Below are positions 22,919-34,400 of a stretch of 64,000 bases of DNA, one piece after another; position 1 is the stretch's first letter, and the number at the start of each line of letters is the position of its first letter. This stretch comes from Lantana camara (Eukaryota; Streptophyta; Magnoliopsida; Lamiales; Verbenaceae), in NCBI GenBank assembly GCA_037501455.1, contig CM074857.1, positions 109,029,501 to 109,093,500 of the forward strand, in the 5' to 3' direction. The notes under the pieces are model-generated. The model worked only from the letters and a program-made list of their open reading frames with translations. It was not told where the DNA came from and ran no database searches. The translations under genes and the position numbers were made by a program.

Positions 22919-25908
22919 AAGCTGAGAACTCAAAGCAAAGAGCGGAACGAGATCATCGAGGCCGAAGTGAATAAATTGCTCGATGAGGGTTACGTGAGCC
23001 CAGCCCAATACGTCGATTGGTTGTGTAATGTAGTCTTGGTACAAAGGACGGGTGGCAAGTGGAGGATGTGTAAAGATTTTACGGATCTAAACAAGGCATG
23101 TCCGAAAGACCCATACCCGCTCCCTCGGATCGATCAGCTCGTCGACTCGACAGCTGGTTGTGAGATGCTGAGCATGATGGACGCCTTCCAGGGATATTAC
23201 CAGATCTCCATGGCACCCGAGGATCGACCCCACACCGCCTTTATAATAGTCAAGGGCATCTATTGCTTTAAAGTAATGTCGTTCGGTCTCAAGAATGCGG
23301 GGGCGACCTACCAGAGATTGGTGAACAAAATGTTCAAAGAGGAGATCGATAAAACAATGGAAGTCTATGTGGACGACATGATCGTGAAAAGCAAGCGGAC
23401 ATGTGATCACTTCAACCACTTGGGACGTGCGTTTGAAATCCTCAGGAGGTATGATATGAAGCTCAACCCGGACAAGTGCACCTTTGGGGTCGAAGGAGGG
23501 AATTCCTCGGGTATATGGTTAGCCAGCGTGGGATCGAGGCGAACCCAGCAAAGATCGAGGCTATCCGGGTCATACCTCGACCCGATTGTATAAGCCAAGT
23601 CCAGTCTTTAGTAGGTCGGATCATTTCCCTAAATCGGTTTATATCCAGATCATCCGAACGGAACCTCCCCTTCTTCAAGATACTACGAAACTTAAAAAAG
23701 TTCGAATGGAATGAGGAGTGTGATAGAGCCTTTGAACAACTTAAAGAGTACCTGGCATCTCCACCGCTGTTGGCTAAGCCCAACGAAGGGGAGACCTTGT
23801 ACCTCTATCTCTCCCTTTCCGACGAAACTTTTAGTTCGGTCCTCGTCGCCATTAGGGATCGAAAACACATGCCCATCTATTATCTGAGCAAAATCTTGCA
23901 TGGGGCGGAGCGGAACTACCTTGAGATCGAGAAGTTCGTCTTCGCGTTGACGCATGCGGCTCGAAAGCTACGCCCCTACTTCCAAGCACACCCGATCGTG
24001 GTACTAACCGATCAACCTCTCAGGCAGGTCTTGTCCAAGCCCGACGTCTCGGGTCGAATGATGAAATGGGCGGTGGAGTTGAGCGAACACGACATCACTT
24101 TTCAACCCCGCGTCGCCCAACAAGCTCAAGTTCTGGCTGACTTCTTAGTCGAATAGAACACGAAGCCCCTAAAAGACGCCCCCGATCCCATGAGTTGGAC
24201 AATGTACGTTGATGACTCATCGATCTCCAAGGGGGGAGGGGTAGGGATATCATTAGTCAGCTCGGATGGTACACAGTTCGATTTTGCCGTCCGTCTCGAC
24301 TTTAAGGCCACCAATAACGAGGCAGAATACGAGGCACTCATCGCGGGACTAAAGTTCGCGTCGGAGCATCGGGTCGACAGATTGGCTGTCGTGACCGACT
24401 CCCAGCTTGTCGCGGGTCAAGTTAACAGCACGTATGAAGCGAGGGAAGAGTCGATGGCAGATTATCTCAAGATGGTTAAAGAGTTAGCCTCAAAATTCAG
24501 AGAATTTCGGATCGAGCAAGTCCCCCGTGAAGAAAACACACGAGCGGACGCGCTGTCCAAACTCGCGAACGGCCTTCAGGGAACCCGAGACGGGACCATC
24601 TCATTTCATGTTTCACCCGGTCGGGTCATCGATCCGGGTCGGATCGATGTCGCGGCGATCGACCCGGAGGAGCCATGTTGGATGGATTGTTTAGTCTCCT
24701 ACCTAAAGGACGGGACACTACCTCAAAGCCGGTTAGAGGCGAGGCGGATGAAATATCGCTCGCTGCTATACCTACTGGACCGCGAAGGGAGATTGTTCAA
24801 GAAATCATTCACAGGTCCACCGCTAAGGTGTCTCCGCCCGAGCCAGGCCAAAGATGTGTTAGAAGAAATCCACGAAGGGAACTGCGGGAACCACTCAGGG
24901 GGTCCAGCCCTAGCTCGCAAAATCTTAAGAAGCGGGTATTTCTGGCCGACCCTAATCCAAGACGCAAAGCTGCACTCAATGAAATGCCCCAAGTGCCAAA
25001 AACACGGCAACCTCATACACACACATCCCGCAACCATGATCGCGATCGAAGTCTCATGGCCCTTCGACCAATGGGGGATCGATATTGTTGGTCCTTTCCC
25101 CCTGGCCCCTCGGCAAAAATGGTTCGCCATAGTAGCCGTCGAGTACTTCTCAAAATGGGTCGAAGCCGAAGCGGTCCCAAAGATAACTGATGCGGTGATA
25201 AGAAACTTCCTATGGAGAAGTATCATCTGCCGCTTCGGGGTCCCGAGGGTTCTCATCTGCGATAATGGGCCCCAGTTCCGAAGCGAGAACACCAAAAGCT
25301 ACTGTCGGGACATCGGGATCGACCTCAGATTTACGACCGTCGGCCACCCTCAAACGAATGGCCAAGCCGAAGTCACCAACCGGATCATCATCCAAAATTT
25401 GAAGACCCGCCTCGATGCCAAGCTGGGGGCGTGGGCGGACGAACTCGACGGGGTCCTGTGGGCTTATCGAACGACCCCCAGAACGGCGACGGGCCAAACA
25501 CCCTATTCCCTGATATACGGGTCGGAGGCTGTGATTCCATCGGAGTTATTACACGAAACAGCCCGAGTCAGTCAGTTCCAGCTCGATAGAAATAACGAAA
25601 ATCGATCCGATGACTTGGATCTGATTGAGGAAAAGCGGGAACGCGCATACCAAAAGATTAAGCAATACAAGGCAGCCACAACCCGGTCATACAACAAACA
25701 CGTCAGGCCCCGTGCATTCCAGATCGGGGATCTAGTGTTGAAGAAGGTAGAGGTCCTCCAACATGTGGGAAAACTTGAACCCAATTGGGAAGGTCCCTAC
25801 CGAGTCACTAAAGTAGGCAAAAACATGGCATACAAGCTCGAAGATATGATGGGCGCACCACTACCAAGACCTTGGAACGCCCATAATCTGAAGAAGTTTT
25901 ATGTTTGA
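22919..25908 (+). pseudogene. Tat element 1 Pol: RT, RNase H, second RNase H, integrase
   Basis: RT begins in the frame at 22967, with catalytic YVDDM at 23365-23379. A frameshift near 23495 moves the reading to the frame that carries RNase H and ends at a TAG at 24154. A third frame (24190-25908) carries a second RNase H domain (YVDDSS start), then integrase. Integrase shows its zinc-binding H..H..C..C set (CPKCQ near 24990), the Asp in WGIDIVGP, the Asp in ICDNGPQF and the Glu in GQAEVTN, so the catalytic triad is present. No protease is present upstream. Three breaks make it non-functional as read. Confidence 0.9.
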
Positions 25909-26219
25909 AAAAAGGCTTATCTTGTATAGTTAATCGAACCGGAGCCCGATCAAAGCCCGGTCCCGAACCTATCTTCGGACCGATTTCGATCCGCTCAATA
26001 AAATTCATTAACCATTTTTACATCTTATGTACTAGTTATGCATCCCATCCACGATCATGTTATCTGGAGGGAATGACCACACTTGCTATAAACCTTTTGA
26101 TTACTTTCTCGTACTTACAAATCCCCAAGTCCAACGAGGTCACTCAACGACCCAACGAGAGCTGGATTAGCATCGAGCAAACCCCTTTGGGCGGGGGAGT
26201 CCAAACTCGAATCCCCTAC

Positions 26220-26520
26220 AAGTAGGGATCGGACTTGACTCACTTAGCCCCATTGGATTGAACGCGATCCGCTTTTGGATCTTGCCCGACCCCAACGGGA
26301 TCGAAATTGATCCCACGGGGGTATGGGATCGGATCCAGGCCCCACACAATTGGAGATCGAATTCAATCCCCAATACCAAATGGGATCGAACTCGATCCCT
26401 AAGACCAAATGGGATCGAACTCGATCCCTAAGACCGAATGGGATCGATTCGATCCCTCATTAAATTTGGGATCAAACTCCATCCCACGACACAAGGGGAT
26501 CGGATACGACCCACCGCACC
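26220..26520. repeat. GGATCGA array between pol and the antisense gene
   Basis: Imperfect units of about 29 bp such as GGGATCGAACTCGATCCC, similar in design but not identical to the 5' LTR array at 20080-20490. It marks the spacer between two convergent transcription units: pol on plus and the antisense gene on minus. Confidence 0.75.
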
Positions 26521-26653
26521 ATACACGAAATTCGAAGAATGTTGTAATGGAAAATAAAGCATAAGAATAAAGCAACAAGATGTTCACGCGGCGACATCCC
26601 CGACCGCTAGGCCAAATGAAAATTGTCTTAAAAATACTTTCAAATAAATGAGA

Positions 26654-29568
26654 TCAAGGCTGAGAAGGAGAGGAACCCGAGGCGCCCGTACGGCCCGAAG
26701 ACTTCTTTCGACTGCGTCGGGTCGACGGTAGGAAGCTCTCGATGTCGACCGGAGAAGGAAGCTCATAGACGGGATCCCTCTTATCCCTCTTAGCAAAGGC
26801 TATATCAACAGCAAACCCGTACTTGTGGTGACACCAATCGATATCCACCGGAGGTTCGGCGTCTTCCTCTAATGGATCGGGGTATGGATCGGGTTTGTCT
26901 AGGCCGATGAGAGACTCGTCGAAGGACACCGGAATCAGGCCCTGGGCTTTGAGCTGATTGCGCGCAATCTTGAAGCCGGCCTCCAAGTCGATCGCGGCCA
27001 TGACCGTGTTCGCCTCATCGAAGGCTGGACCCTTCATAAACTCACGAACCGCATACTGCTCGATCGGACCCTTGGCCTTCCGAAAAGACTCTATCATGGC
27101 GTCGATTCTAGCCTGGCCTTCCGCCAACGCGGCCGCTCGGGACGCTTCCCCCTCGGCCTTCGCCTGTTGAACTTTCTCTTTGGTTTCGGCCCGGATCGCA
27201 TTGAGTTCGGTTTCACGAGCCTGTAGGACTTTCTCCATAGCCTCCATCCGCTCGAGGGCGCTCTGCAACTCCGCTGCGCGCATTTGGGCCTCTTCCTCCC
27301 TAAGGCTCTGTAGCTCGTCCAGCCGTTCCTGGAGCTCAGCTACCTTCTCTGCCTTGGCTGACCTCAGCATGGCCTTGGCAGCCCTGTACTTCTCCTTGTA
27401 CTTGACCATCTCCTCTTGATAAACCTCCGCCTTCTGGGACAAGCTGATGGCGGTTGGGAGAATATCCTGTTCATGGATGCGAGAATTGTCATGGTTTAGC
27501 AAAGAAGAATACGCAAGAAGAAATGACCCGATGCGACGGATCGTTCACGACCGACCTCAATCGGTCGATTACGAACCGAACACAGGGGGTCGATCCTGAT
27601 CCTAAAAAAAAAAGGGGGGAGAAGAGACAGATATAAGGTGGAAGCACTTACGCCGAAGATAGCCTTGCTGATCCTATACCTCTGGTGATCGACGGGCTCC
27701 TTATGAATCACCCGTTGTTCGTCGACCACACAACCGGTGTTGAAAAGTGAGGACAACAAGCTGATATCGGGATGGCCGACGCCAAGGTTCCGAACCGACC
27801 CATCCTTCCGAACTCTCTCGAGTTCACTAGGCCATTGAGGTGGTAGGGTCTGTTTGAAGTTCAGCAACTTACTCTCAATATCCTACCCGCTGGAATCCCC
27901 CTCGATTTCGATCGGCACCTCTTCCACAGTCACCTTCTTCTTCCTTTTTCTTAAGCGCCTGTTGGACGCCAGCTGTTCCTCCTGGGGAAGAGTCAGATCA
28001 TAAAGATTTTCGTCGAAGTCGAAATAAAGATCTAAGTGGTCCAAATTTATTACTTGATCGGGGTCCTCAGGATCGGGCTCGACCGCATCCGATGCCTGCC
28101 CCTGCTCTTGGACATCTTCCATGGGTTGAAAATTCGAGGGGACCCTTCGACGGGGCTGTTGGGCCGCGGCTTGAGCTTTCGGTAGAGCTCCGTGGATCGC
28201 GGCTATAGCGTGGTCAACCCTTTCCTGTTCAGCCTGCGGGATCGACTCACACTTTTTCAGCTTCATATTCTTCCTCACCCTTTCCACGCGACTCATGGCT
28301 AAGATGTGCAGACCTGTAGAAATGGATCGATTAGTACCTTGAAAGAGGAGGGTGCTGGATAATGTACATAGAAGCTAAAACACGAAATACGATCCGACAC
28401 AAACGGATCGACACCGATCCGATGCGAAGTCGGTCGAACCGATCGATCGATATCGACCCCGACGGATCGAATTCGACCCAAATGACTAGATCGACATAAC
28501 GGGCGAAGGGTTTGGCGCGTAACCCGATCGGGCGGGTCCGGCCTGAGGCGGAGGCTCACCGAAGTGGAAATTACGCAACCTCGTCCCCGGGACCAAACCC
28601 GTCTCGACCAAGTGTCCTGTCCTCATCAAGTACTCGGGGTCGAGCGGGCCCAAGTTGGTCAAGTGCTCGAAAGACCATTTTTTGTGCAGCCAGGCGCTTT
28701 TCCGTGTTGCAAGTTTTTTGGGCTCCTTGGTGGTCCATGTCGAACGGAAGGGAAGAGACATCGAGCAGTCGATGAAGAAGAACCTCTTCTTCCAACCAAG
28801 CCCATGAGAGGAGACCGGGATGTCCACCAGCTTCCGACCTTGCCTAGCTTGGAGGTTGTAGTAGCCAGCCCCAGACTTGGGGGAGTTAACAAGGAGGAAA
28901 AACTCCCGAAAATCCTCGAACCGAGGCTCGAACCCCAAACACTTGAGGATGATGATCGCACTGTACATCAGAGCGAAGGAGTTCGGGACAAGCTGAGCCG
29001 GACACAGATTCACCCGATCGAGAAAAGTTGACACCAACGGGTGGGTCGAAAATCGGAAACCATACTTCATTGTCACATGGTATAGACCGAAAGCATATTT
29101 GGATTGTGGAGCCCCTACCGTCTCCCCGTCATAGGGCAACCGAGCCATGACACCCTCGGGCATCACACTACACCAATTGCGAACCTCTCGGAATTCTTTG
29201 CCCGACAATATCGACGGTCTCTGGGCGACGTCGGATAGAGTACGGTAGACATGCCCGGACCGTCCCTGGGGTTGGCCGAAAGTACCCTCCTCCGGCCCCT
29301 CTTCCTCTTCCTCTTCCTCTTCCTAGTATTCCTCTGCCTCCTCGATCCGTCGTTGGGGTCTCGAGGTCGAGGCCCGGCCACGGTTTGCCCGGAATTCCTG
29401 AACCCGTATCTCGTCGGAGGAGTCGAAAAATGACCCGAAATCCATGTTGGGCAATGGCGGAACACCGCCCGACGAACCGGAGCAACCCGCGGAGGGGGTG
29501 AACGGCTCCTCCACCTCGCTCTCATCGGAGACTACGCACATATAAGGTGCTCTAGACATATTTCCCAC
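26654..29568 (-). pseudogene. Antisense spliced gene of Tat element 1 (putative plant transposon protein)
   Basis: Transcribed opposite to pol. The frame starts at 29568 (MSRAPYMCVVSDESE), acidic, with an in-frame TAG at 29323-29325. It continues in the same frame through a Glu tract to a globular domain (about 29208-28486; motifs KLVDIPVSSHGLGWKKRFFF, FALMYSAIIILK). That domain resembles the 'putative gypsy-type transposon' family found in antisense ORFs of Tat/Grande-type elements. Further exons lie at about 28296-27640 (in-frame TAG at 27883; donor GTAAGT after AIFG) and 27502-26654, the last a long Ala/Glu-rich coiled coil. Its function is unknown; the family assignment is from memory of motif style. 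Confidence 0.7.
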
Positions 29569-29740
29569 AAAGAAGGAGAAGATGGGAATAAACGCCGAAA
29601 ATTACCTCTCCTTGTTTGGCTTGAAGACGAAGTTAACCCTCTACGCCTCGCCCAATTTTCGATCGGAAGCCAAGGGGGGAGAGAGCGGATCGAATTCTTG
29701 CAAGGAGAAATATGAAGAATGGGAATGGGGGTGCCCACTC

Positions 29741-29747
29741 ATTTATA
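29741..29747 (-). promoter_or_regulatory. TATA box of the antisense gene
   Basis: The minus strand reads CTATAAATGAGTGGG here, about 175 bp upstream of the ATG at 29568, suitable for a promoter inside the element and facing away from the 3' LTR. Confidence 0.6.
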
Positions 29748-29794
29748 GGGGAGGAAAAGTGGCTCCTCGAAGTACGTGACCCAGTCATTATTGC

Positions 29795-30450
29795 CATGGG
29801 AACCACGCATGAAGCGTCCCTATCCCGTACAAGTCAAGGGGTCGAACTCGACCCCGCTAACGGGTTCCTCACTACGGACATGCTTCATCGCGACCCGCTT
29901 GACCTCGATCTCTCGGATCGAGATCATACGTCACCCGACGACAAGATGCCATAAAGCATCTTTGTCGGGACACGTGTAACTCCCCTATTCACCATGGCCA
30001 GACGCGCTACAGTGCATTTAATGCTTTCGGTACGTGTCTACGCCCAAAAGGGAAACGAAGTACACTCGACCCCGAGGCACCCGCTCAGGCGTCCGACAAA
30101 CGAACCGATCGACTGCAGAGCATTTAATGCATAGTCGCGGTACAAGCACTAGTGTGTTAAATGCTCCTGACTATAAATACCCAAGTCTTGAACAGTATTT
30201 GGTAAGCATTCAAGAGCATTTATTTCGCTTCTCTAGCATTTATTTCTCTCTCTAAGAATCTCCCACTGACTTGAGCGTCGGAGTGCCAAACTTGGGTCCA
30301 ACCCCAAGTCCCCAATTTGGCCTTTGAGCTCACGTTTGTCTCAAGTGTTTTCAGATCGATTAAAGAGCCCACCTTACAAATTCTTGACTGATTGACCCGA
30401 GAGTGCCAGCTAGACCTCCAACTCAGCTGAACCATTTTTAGGCCGGATCA
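29795..30450 (+). repeat. Tat element 1, truncated 3' LTR (656 bp)
   Basis: Matches 20516-21171 over equal length with few substitutions; TATAAATA at 30172-30179. The first 505 bp of the LTR, with the GGATCGA array, and the polypurine tract are absent. The left junction abuts the upstream region of the antisense gene. Confidence 0.85.
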
Positions 30451-31433
30451 TAATTAATTAAAGAATTAATTATATAGCCCAAATATAATTAATTAGAGAA
30501 TTAATTATAAATCCCTAAAAATAATTAATTATGGAATTAATTGTAAAGCCAAATAAAATTAATTGAAAAATTAATTTTAGCCCGTTGGAATTAATTAACG
30601 AATTAATTCTAAAGTCCTTCATAAAATTAATTGGAGAATTAATTCAAGATATTTAATTATTTAATTTTTCTAATTAATTAGAATAAATAAATAAGTTAAA
30701 TATAAAATATCTTCTATTTTAATATTATTCTAATTTGATTAGACTATAGATATTGTTAAGACAAGATATTTAATTATTATTTTAATAATTAAATATTTCT
30801 AATTTGATTAGAAGGTCCTTTTTCTAGAAGATAATATCTTATTTTAGATAAGATATTATTTACTTGGAGAAAAAAAAAAATAGAAGAGAAGTCAAAGTAG
30901 GAATCCGATTCCTACAAGACCTAAGAGGCTTCGAACCATACCCTATAAAAGGGACAAGGGGTTTGAAAATTTGGCTTACGCATGATAGAAGATCACGCCC
31001 AAACTTCATGGAATTTTGTGATAATTTTCTTGCTCTCTTTTCTTCTCGTTTCTTGTTTCTTTAATACACATGTTATAGTACTAGCATACTCACTAACATG
31101 ATTTGAATCTAGGTTGGTGTGAATTATTACTTTAGATGATTTCTACTTTGGAATCTCGAAGAAAGAATCGTTCAAGAAACGGGGATTTCATGCTGCAAGA
31201 AGATAATTTGAGGGCGCGGCTCAATACGTTTCAAGAAAGCTTTAATTCTTGTAAGTTTCTTGAAATCCAAAAGTTTTGAAATGAACATTGCAAGATCACG
31301 ATCCCTTTTGGAAAATTTTTAAAACTTCCTCTGCTTTTACTCTGTGTTTTCCAACACTCAGATGGCACCAGACGCAATGATAGTGCCGGTCACCGCTCAT
31401 CATGGCGTGAGGATCGGTCAGCGATGGTCGGAT

Positions 31434-34400
31434 GTAGCACCCGTACGGTGGGTCACCAGATCTCCCCACCAAAGCCCAATCCACATACAAAAGGGAAAGT
31501 CCATACATGAACCAAGCAGTGGCGAACGGGAGACTGACAGACACACACCTAGGCCAGGTGGGACGTAGACCCTGAACAACAGAAGTCAAACAACAAGAAC
31601 GCGGAAGCGAAAGCATACAACCAACATAAAAGTACAAACAACAGGTGATGAGTTCAACTATCCCTAGAAGCCTGTACCGAAAATATAACAATAGATGTCA
31701 TAATCCGAAATATCATTCATACAAAGCTTATACATTAATCCGAATAAAGAAATGCAGAATGCTGACAACTTAACTAAAACAACGGACTCCAAAGACTGTC
31801 TCCGCCTAGCTCGAAAGCGAAACCTGCAAACTAAAAACATAAAGAGGGAGGGGTCAGTCTTAACTCGACTGAGTGGCGGGTTAACCTAGGCACACTAAAT
31901 ACATATAAGGAGCAATGTACGTACAAAAATCATAATGTTCATGAAATCAGGGATAGTTTTTACACACTTAATCATTTTCCCGTGATATATACATATAGGG
32001 CTTACTAGGCAATGTCAAACGGACAAACTTAACTTACCAAACATGCTTATCAAAACTTATCAATTCTTAACATACTCAGAGCTTAGCTTAACTTATTAAA
32101 ATGTTCCAAATTTTAACTTAATTTAGAATCTTTACCTGTTTCACGAACCTTAATAGAACAGACATATCAGAGTACTCGCCGGGTACGAGATCAGGCTCCT
32201 CCAATCTCCTCAGAACATATCAGAACAGAATTAAAGCAGAAAACTTACAAACAGAACATATTAGACCAACCTCAACTCCGGTGATGGAAGGGTGTATACG
32301 CCCTAACCATCCATTCATGTATGTGTGGGTCATGAGTGCATGATTCTCACGCTCGAGGATTCCATCTCCCAACCAAACCTCCTGGTGGGTTTCAGGTTGA
32401 TCCTTATCATGTGGAGACTATGCCCAGGCCGAGCCCAACGGCCCGATGCCATCCCAAGATTCCTAACCCATAGTCTCCGGGGCCTAACATTCACAAAACA
32501 GAACATACACTTAACCCTCTACAACAGATAGACAGACATAACTTATACATATATTCATACTTATACATACCCTTTTCCATGTCATTCATAACTATCCCAT
32601 TCCTTGCCAAACTTGGCTCATGAGAGACACATGGTTAGAAACATAGCTTAACGGGGCAAAACATATCAAATCAAATCAAAGAAGCATACATAGGCCTGTA
32701 AATTGCTTAACATACTTGCAAACTCGTTGCATATCCGAGCAAATACGTATTTCACAGTTATTTATATACATATAAGGCTTGTTAAACCACATGCAACCAA
32801 AATCGAGCACGTTGCATTAAGGTTTAACTATATCCTAACCTCACCTTACACCAAAGAGGCCGAAGATACGACGTTTGATCCACCCCGGAACGAACACTGC
32901 CGATAAAACACCACCCGGGTGCACCTGAGCAAATTGAACACAAGAACAAGACTTAGACACGAAAATGAACCACATAAACGCTATGTTTATGATTGACATG
33001 ATTCAATATGCATTAATCATAAGAATGTTATGAAGTGATGTGATCATGTTCATGTGCATAATTAATGTCCCACAAATAGGCAAGTATGCGAATTCATATC
33101 AAAGTCATTCGTTAAAACGGAAAATAAGTCACAAGAGGGCAAGAAACACGAATTAAAAACATATAAAGATCATGCATAACACGTACAAGCAAGCACGGAC
33201 AAGAGCAAAGTATTCCCGAATGAAAATGGCTATCCCAAAAAATGGCCTAAGATCAGTCAGTCTCCAAATGGCCGTTTGGTCCCGCAGTCAAAATGGGTAA
33301 CAGTCGTTTGGGAACCTTCTGTTCCCAGACGAAACACCTCGTAACGCCCGTTTCGGCCACAGGCCAAAACTCCAAATGGCCGTTCCGGCCCTCGCTGCCC
33401 ACGCATGAACCTTACGCAATCGGCCGTTTGGAGCCACAAGGCAAACCCAAAACGACTCGAAAAGAAAGTGCAGAAGCAGCAATGTCGGAAGGACAATAAC
33501 AAAACTCACACACACGAACCCACACCACTCCGGAACGCACAAGATTCATACCACGAAGCAAATATAATACGTAGATCACATATTTGCAAGTTAGAGCTCC
33601 CGAAATGAGCTTAAACACATAAATCCCGAACCCGATACTATTTACTAATTTCCCCAAATAACACGGAGGTACAAATCCTAGGTACGAAAGAGGAGTTAAA
33701 TCGGAGCCCGTAACGAGAAGAATACAAGTCTTACCTTGGGTCGTTGATCGAAGGGCTGGATCTCGCAAACTTGAGCTCGAGATTTATTCTCCTCTTCTCT
33801 CTTTCCTTGCTTGTAACGTGAAAATTGAGGAAGGAAGGAGGGCTTGGCCCGTTTTGTTAGTCAAGAAATGGGTCGGGCAAAAAGGGTAGGGTCAAATAGT
33901 ATCCGATCGGTTCGGATCGGATTTAAAACGGTAGGGAGATCAAATGACTTTAGAAAATTAAAAGGTTAATCCATCGAATCCGAATTCCCGAGCTCAAGGT
34001 AGCCACGAATGGCCCCAAAACACTCTAATTATAATTAGGCCCCTAACTTGCAAATATTGGACAATTGAGTCCAAGTACATTTTAAATAAATTCTAAGGCG
34101 AACATAATTAAATAGAGTTACACATTGACATGATTATAATTAAATAAAGTTACACATAATTATAATTAGGTATGCTATTGTAAAACACGAAAGGGTGCGC
34201 AACGGAAGTTTAAAAGTTTTTTCACAAGTTTAATCGTTGTCTTGCAATTTTCGTACTGTAACATTGGGAATAACAAGAAACTCACTTTATTTGAAGCTTA
34301 CTTGTGATGTTGTTACCGCCTAACAAACACCTTTCAAGCGGAAAGTCCCTCGAATGGTCCGTCGAATTAGACTCCAAAGTAGAAGGCCTCCAAAGCGTAT

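Larger units (their letters stand above)
20011..30450 (+). mobile_element. Ty3/Gypsy retrotransposon, Tat type, with antisense gene (10.4 kb)
   Basis: Inserted in solo LTR A1 with TSD TAATT (20006-20010, 30451-30455); starts TGATATGG and ends CCGGATCA. The order is 5' LTR, primer-binding site, gag, pol (RT, RNase H, second RNase H, integrase), a spacer, then a spliced gene on the opposite strand, and a 3' LTR that has lost its first 505 bp. A second RNase H and an antisense ORF downstream of integrase are known Tat-group traits. All genes are disrupted. Confidence 0.92.
18722..31356 (+). mobile_element. Solo LTR, family A copy A1 (about 2.19 kb, split by a Gypsy element)
   Basis: Starts TGTTGGGAATAGTGCC and ends TGTTTTCCAACA, flanked by a perfect TSD CTCAG (18717-18721, 31357-31361). 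It is interrupted at 20011-30450 by the Tat-type element; its own length is about 2190 bp. A TATAAAA box lies at 30944-30950. An AT-rich array of AATTAATT-type units (about 34 bp) spans the Gypsy insertion site (19930-20010, 30456-30660). No internal genes, so a solo LTR. Confidence 0.9.

Noticed and set aside
26958..27419. Ala/Ser-rich plus-strand frames
   Set aside because: Opposite-strand shadows of the coiled-coil exon of the antisense gene.
31344..33768. Several 60-130 codon frames on both strands
   Set aside because: They lie inside solo LTR B or across its border; no similarity to known proteins, and LTRs normally carry no genes.
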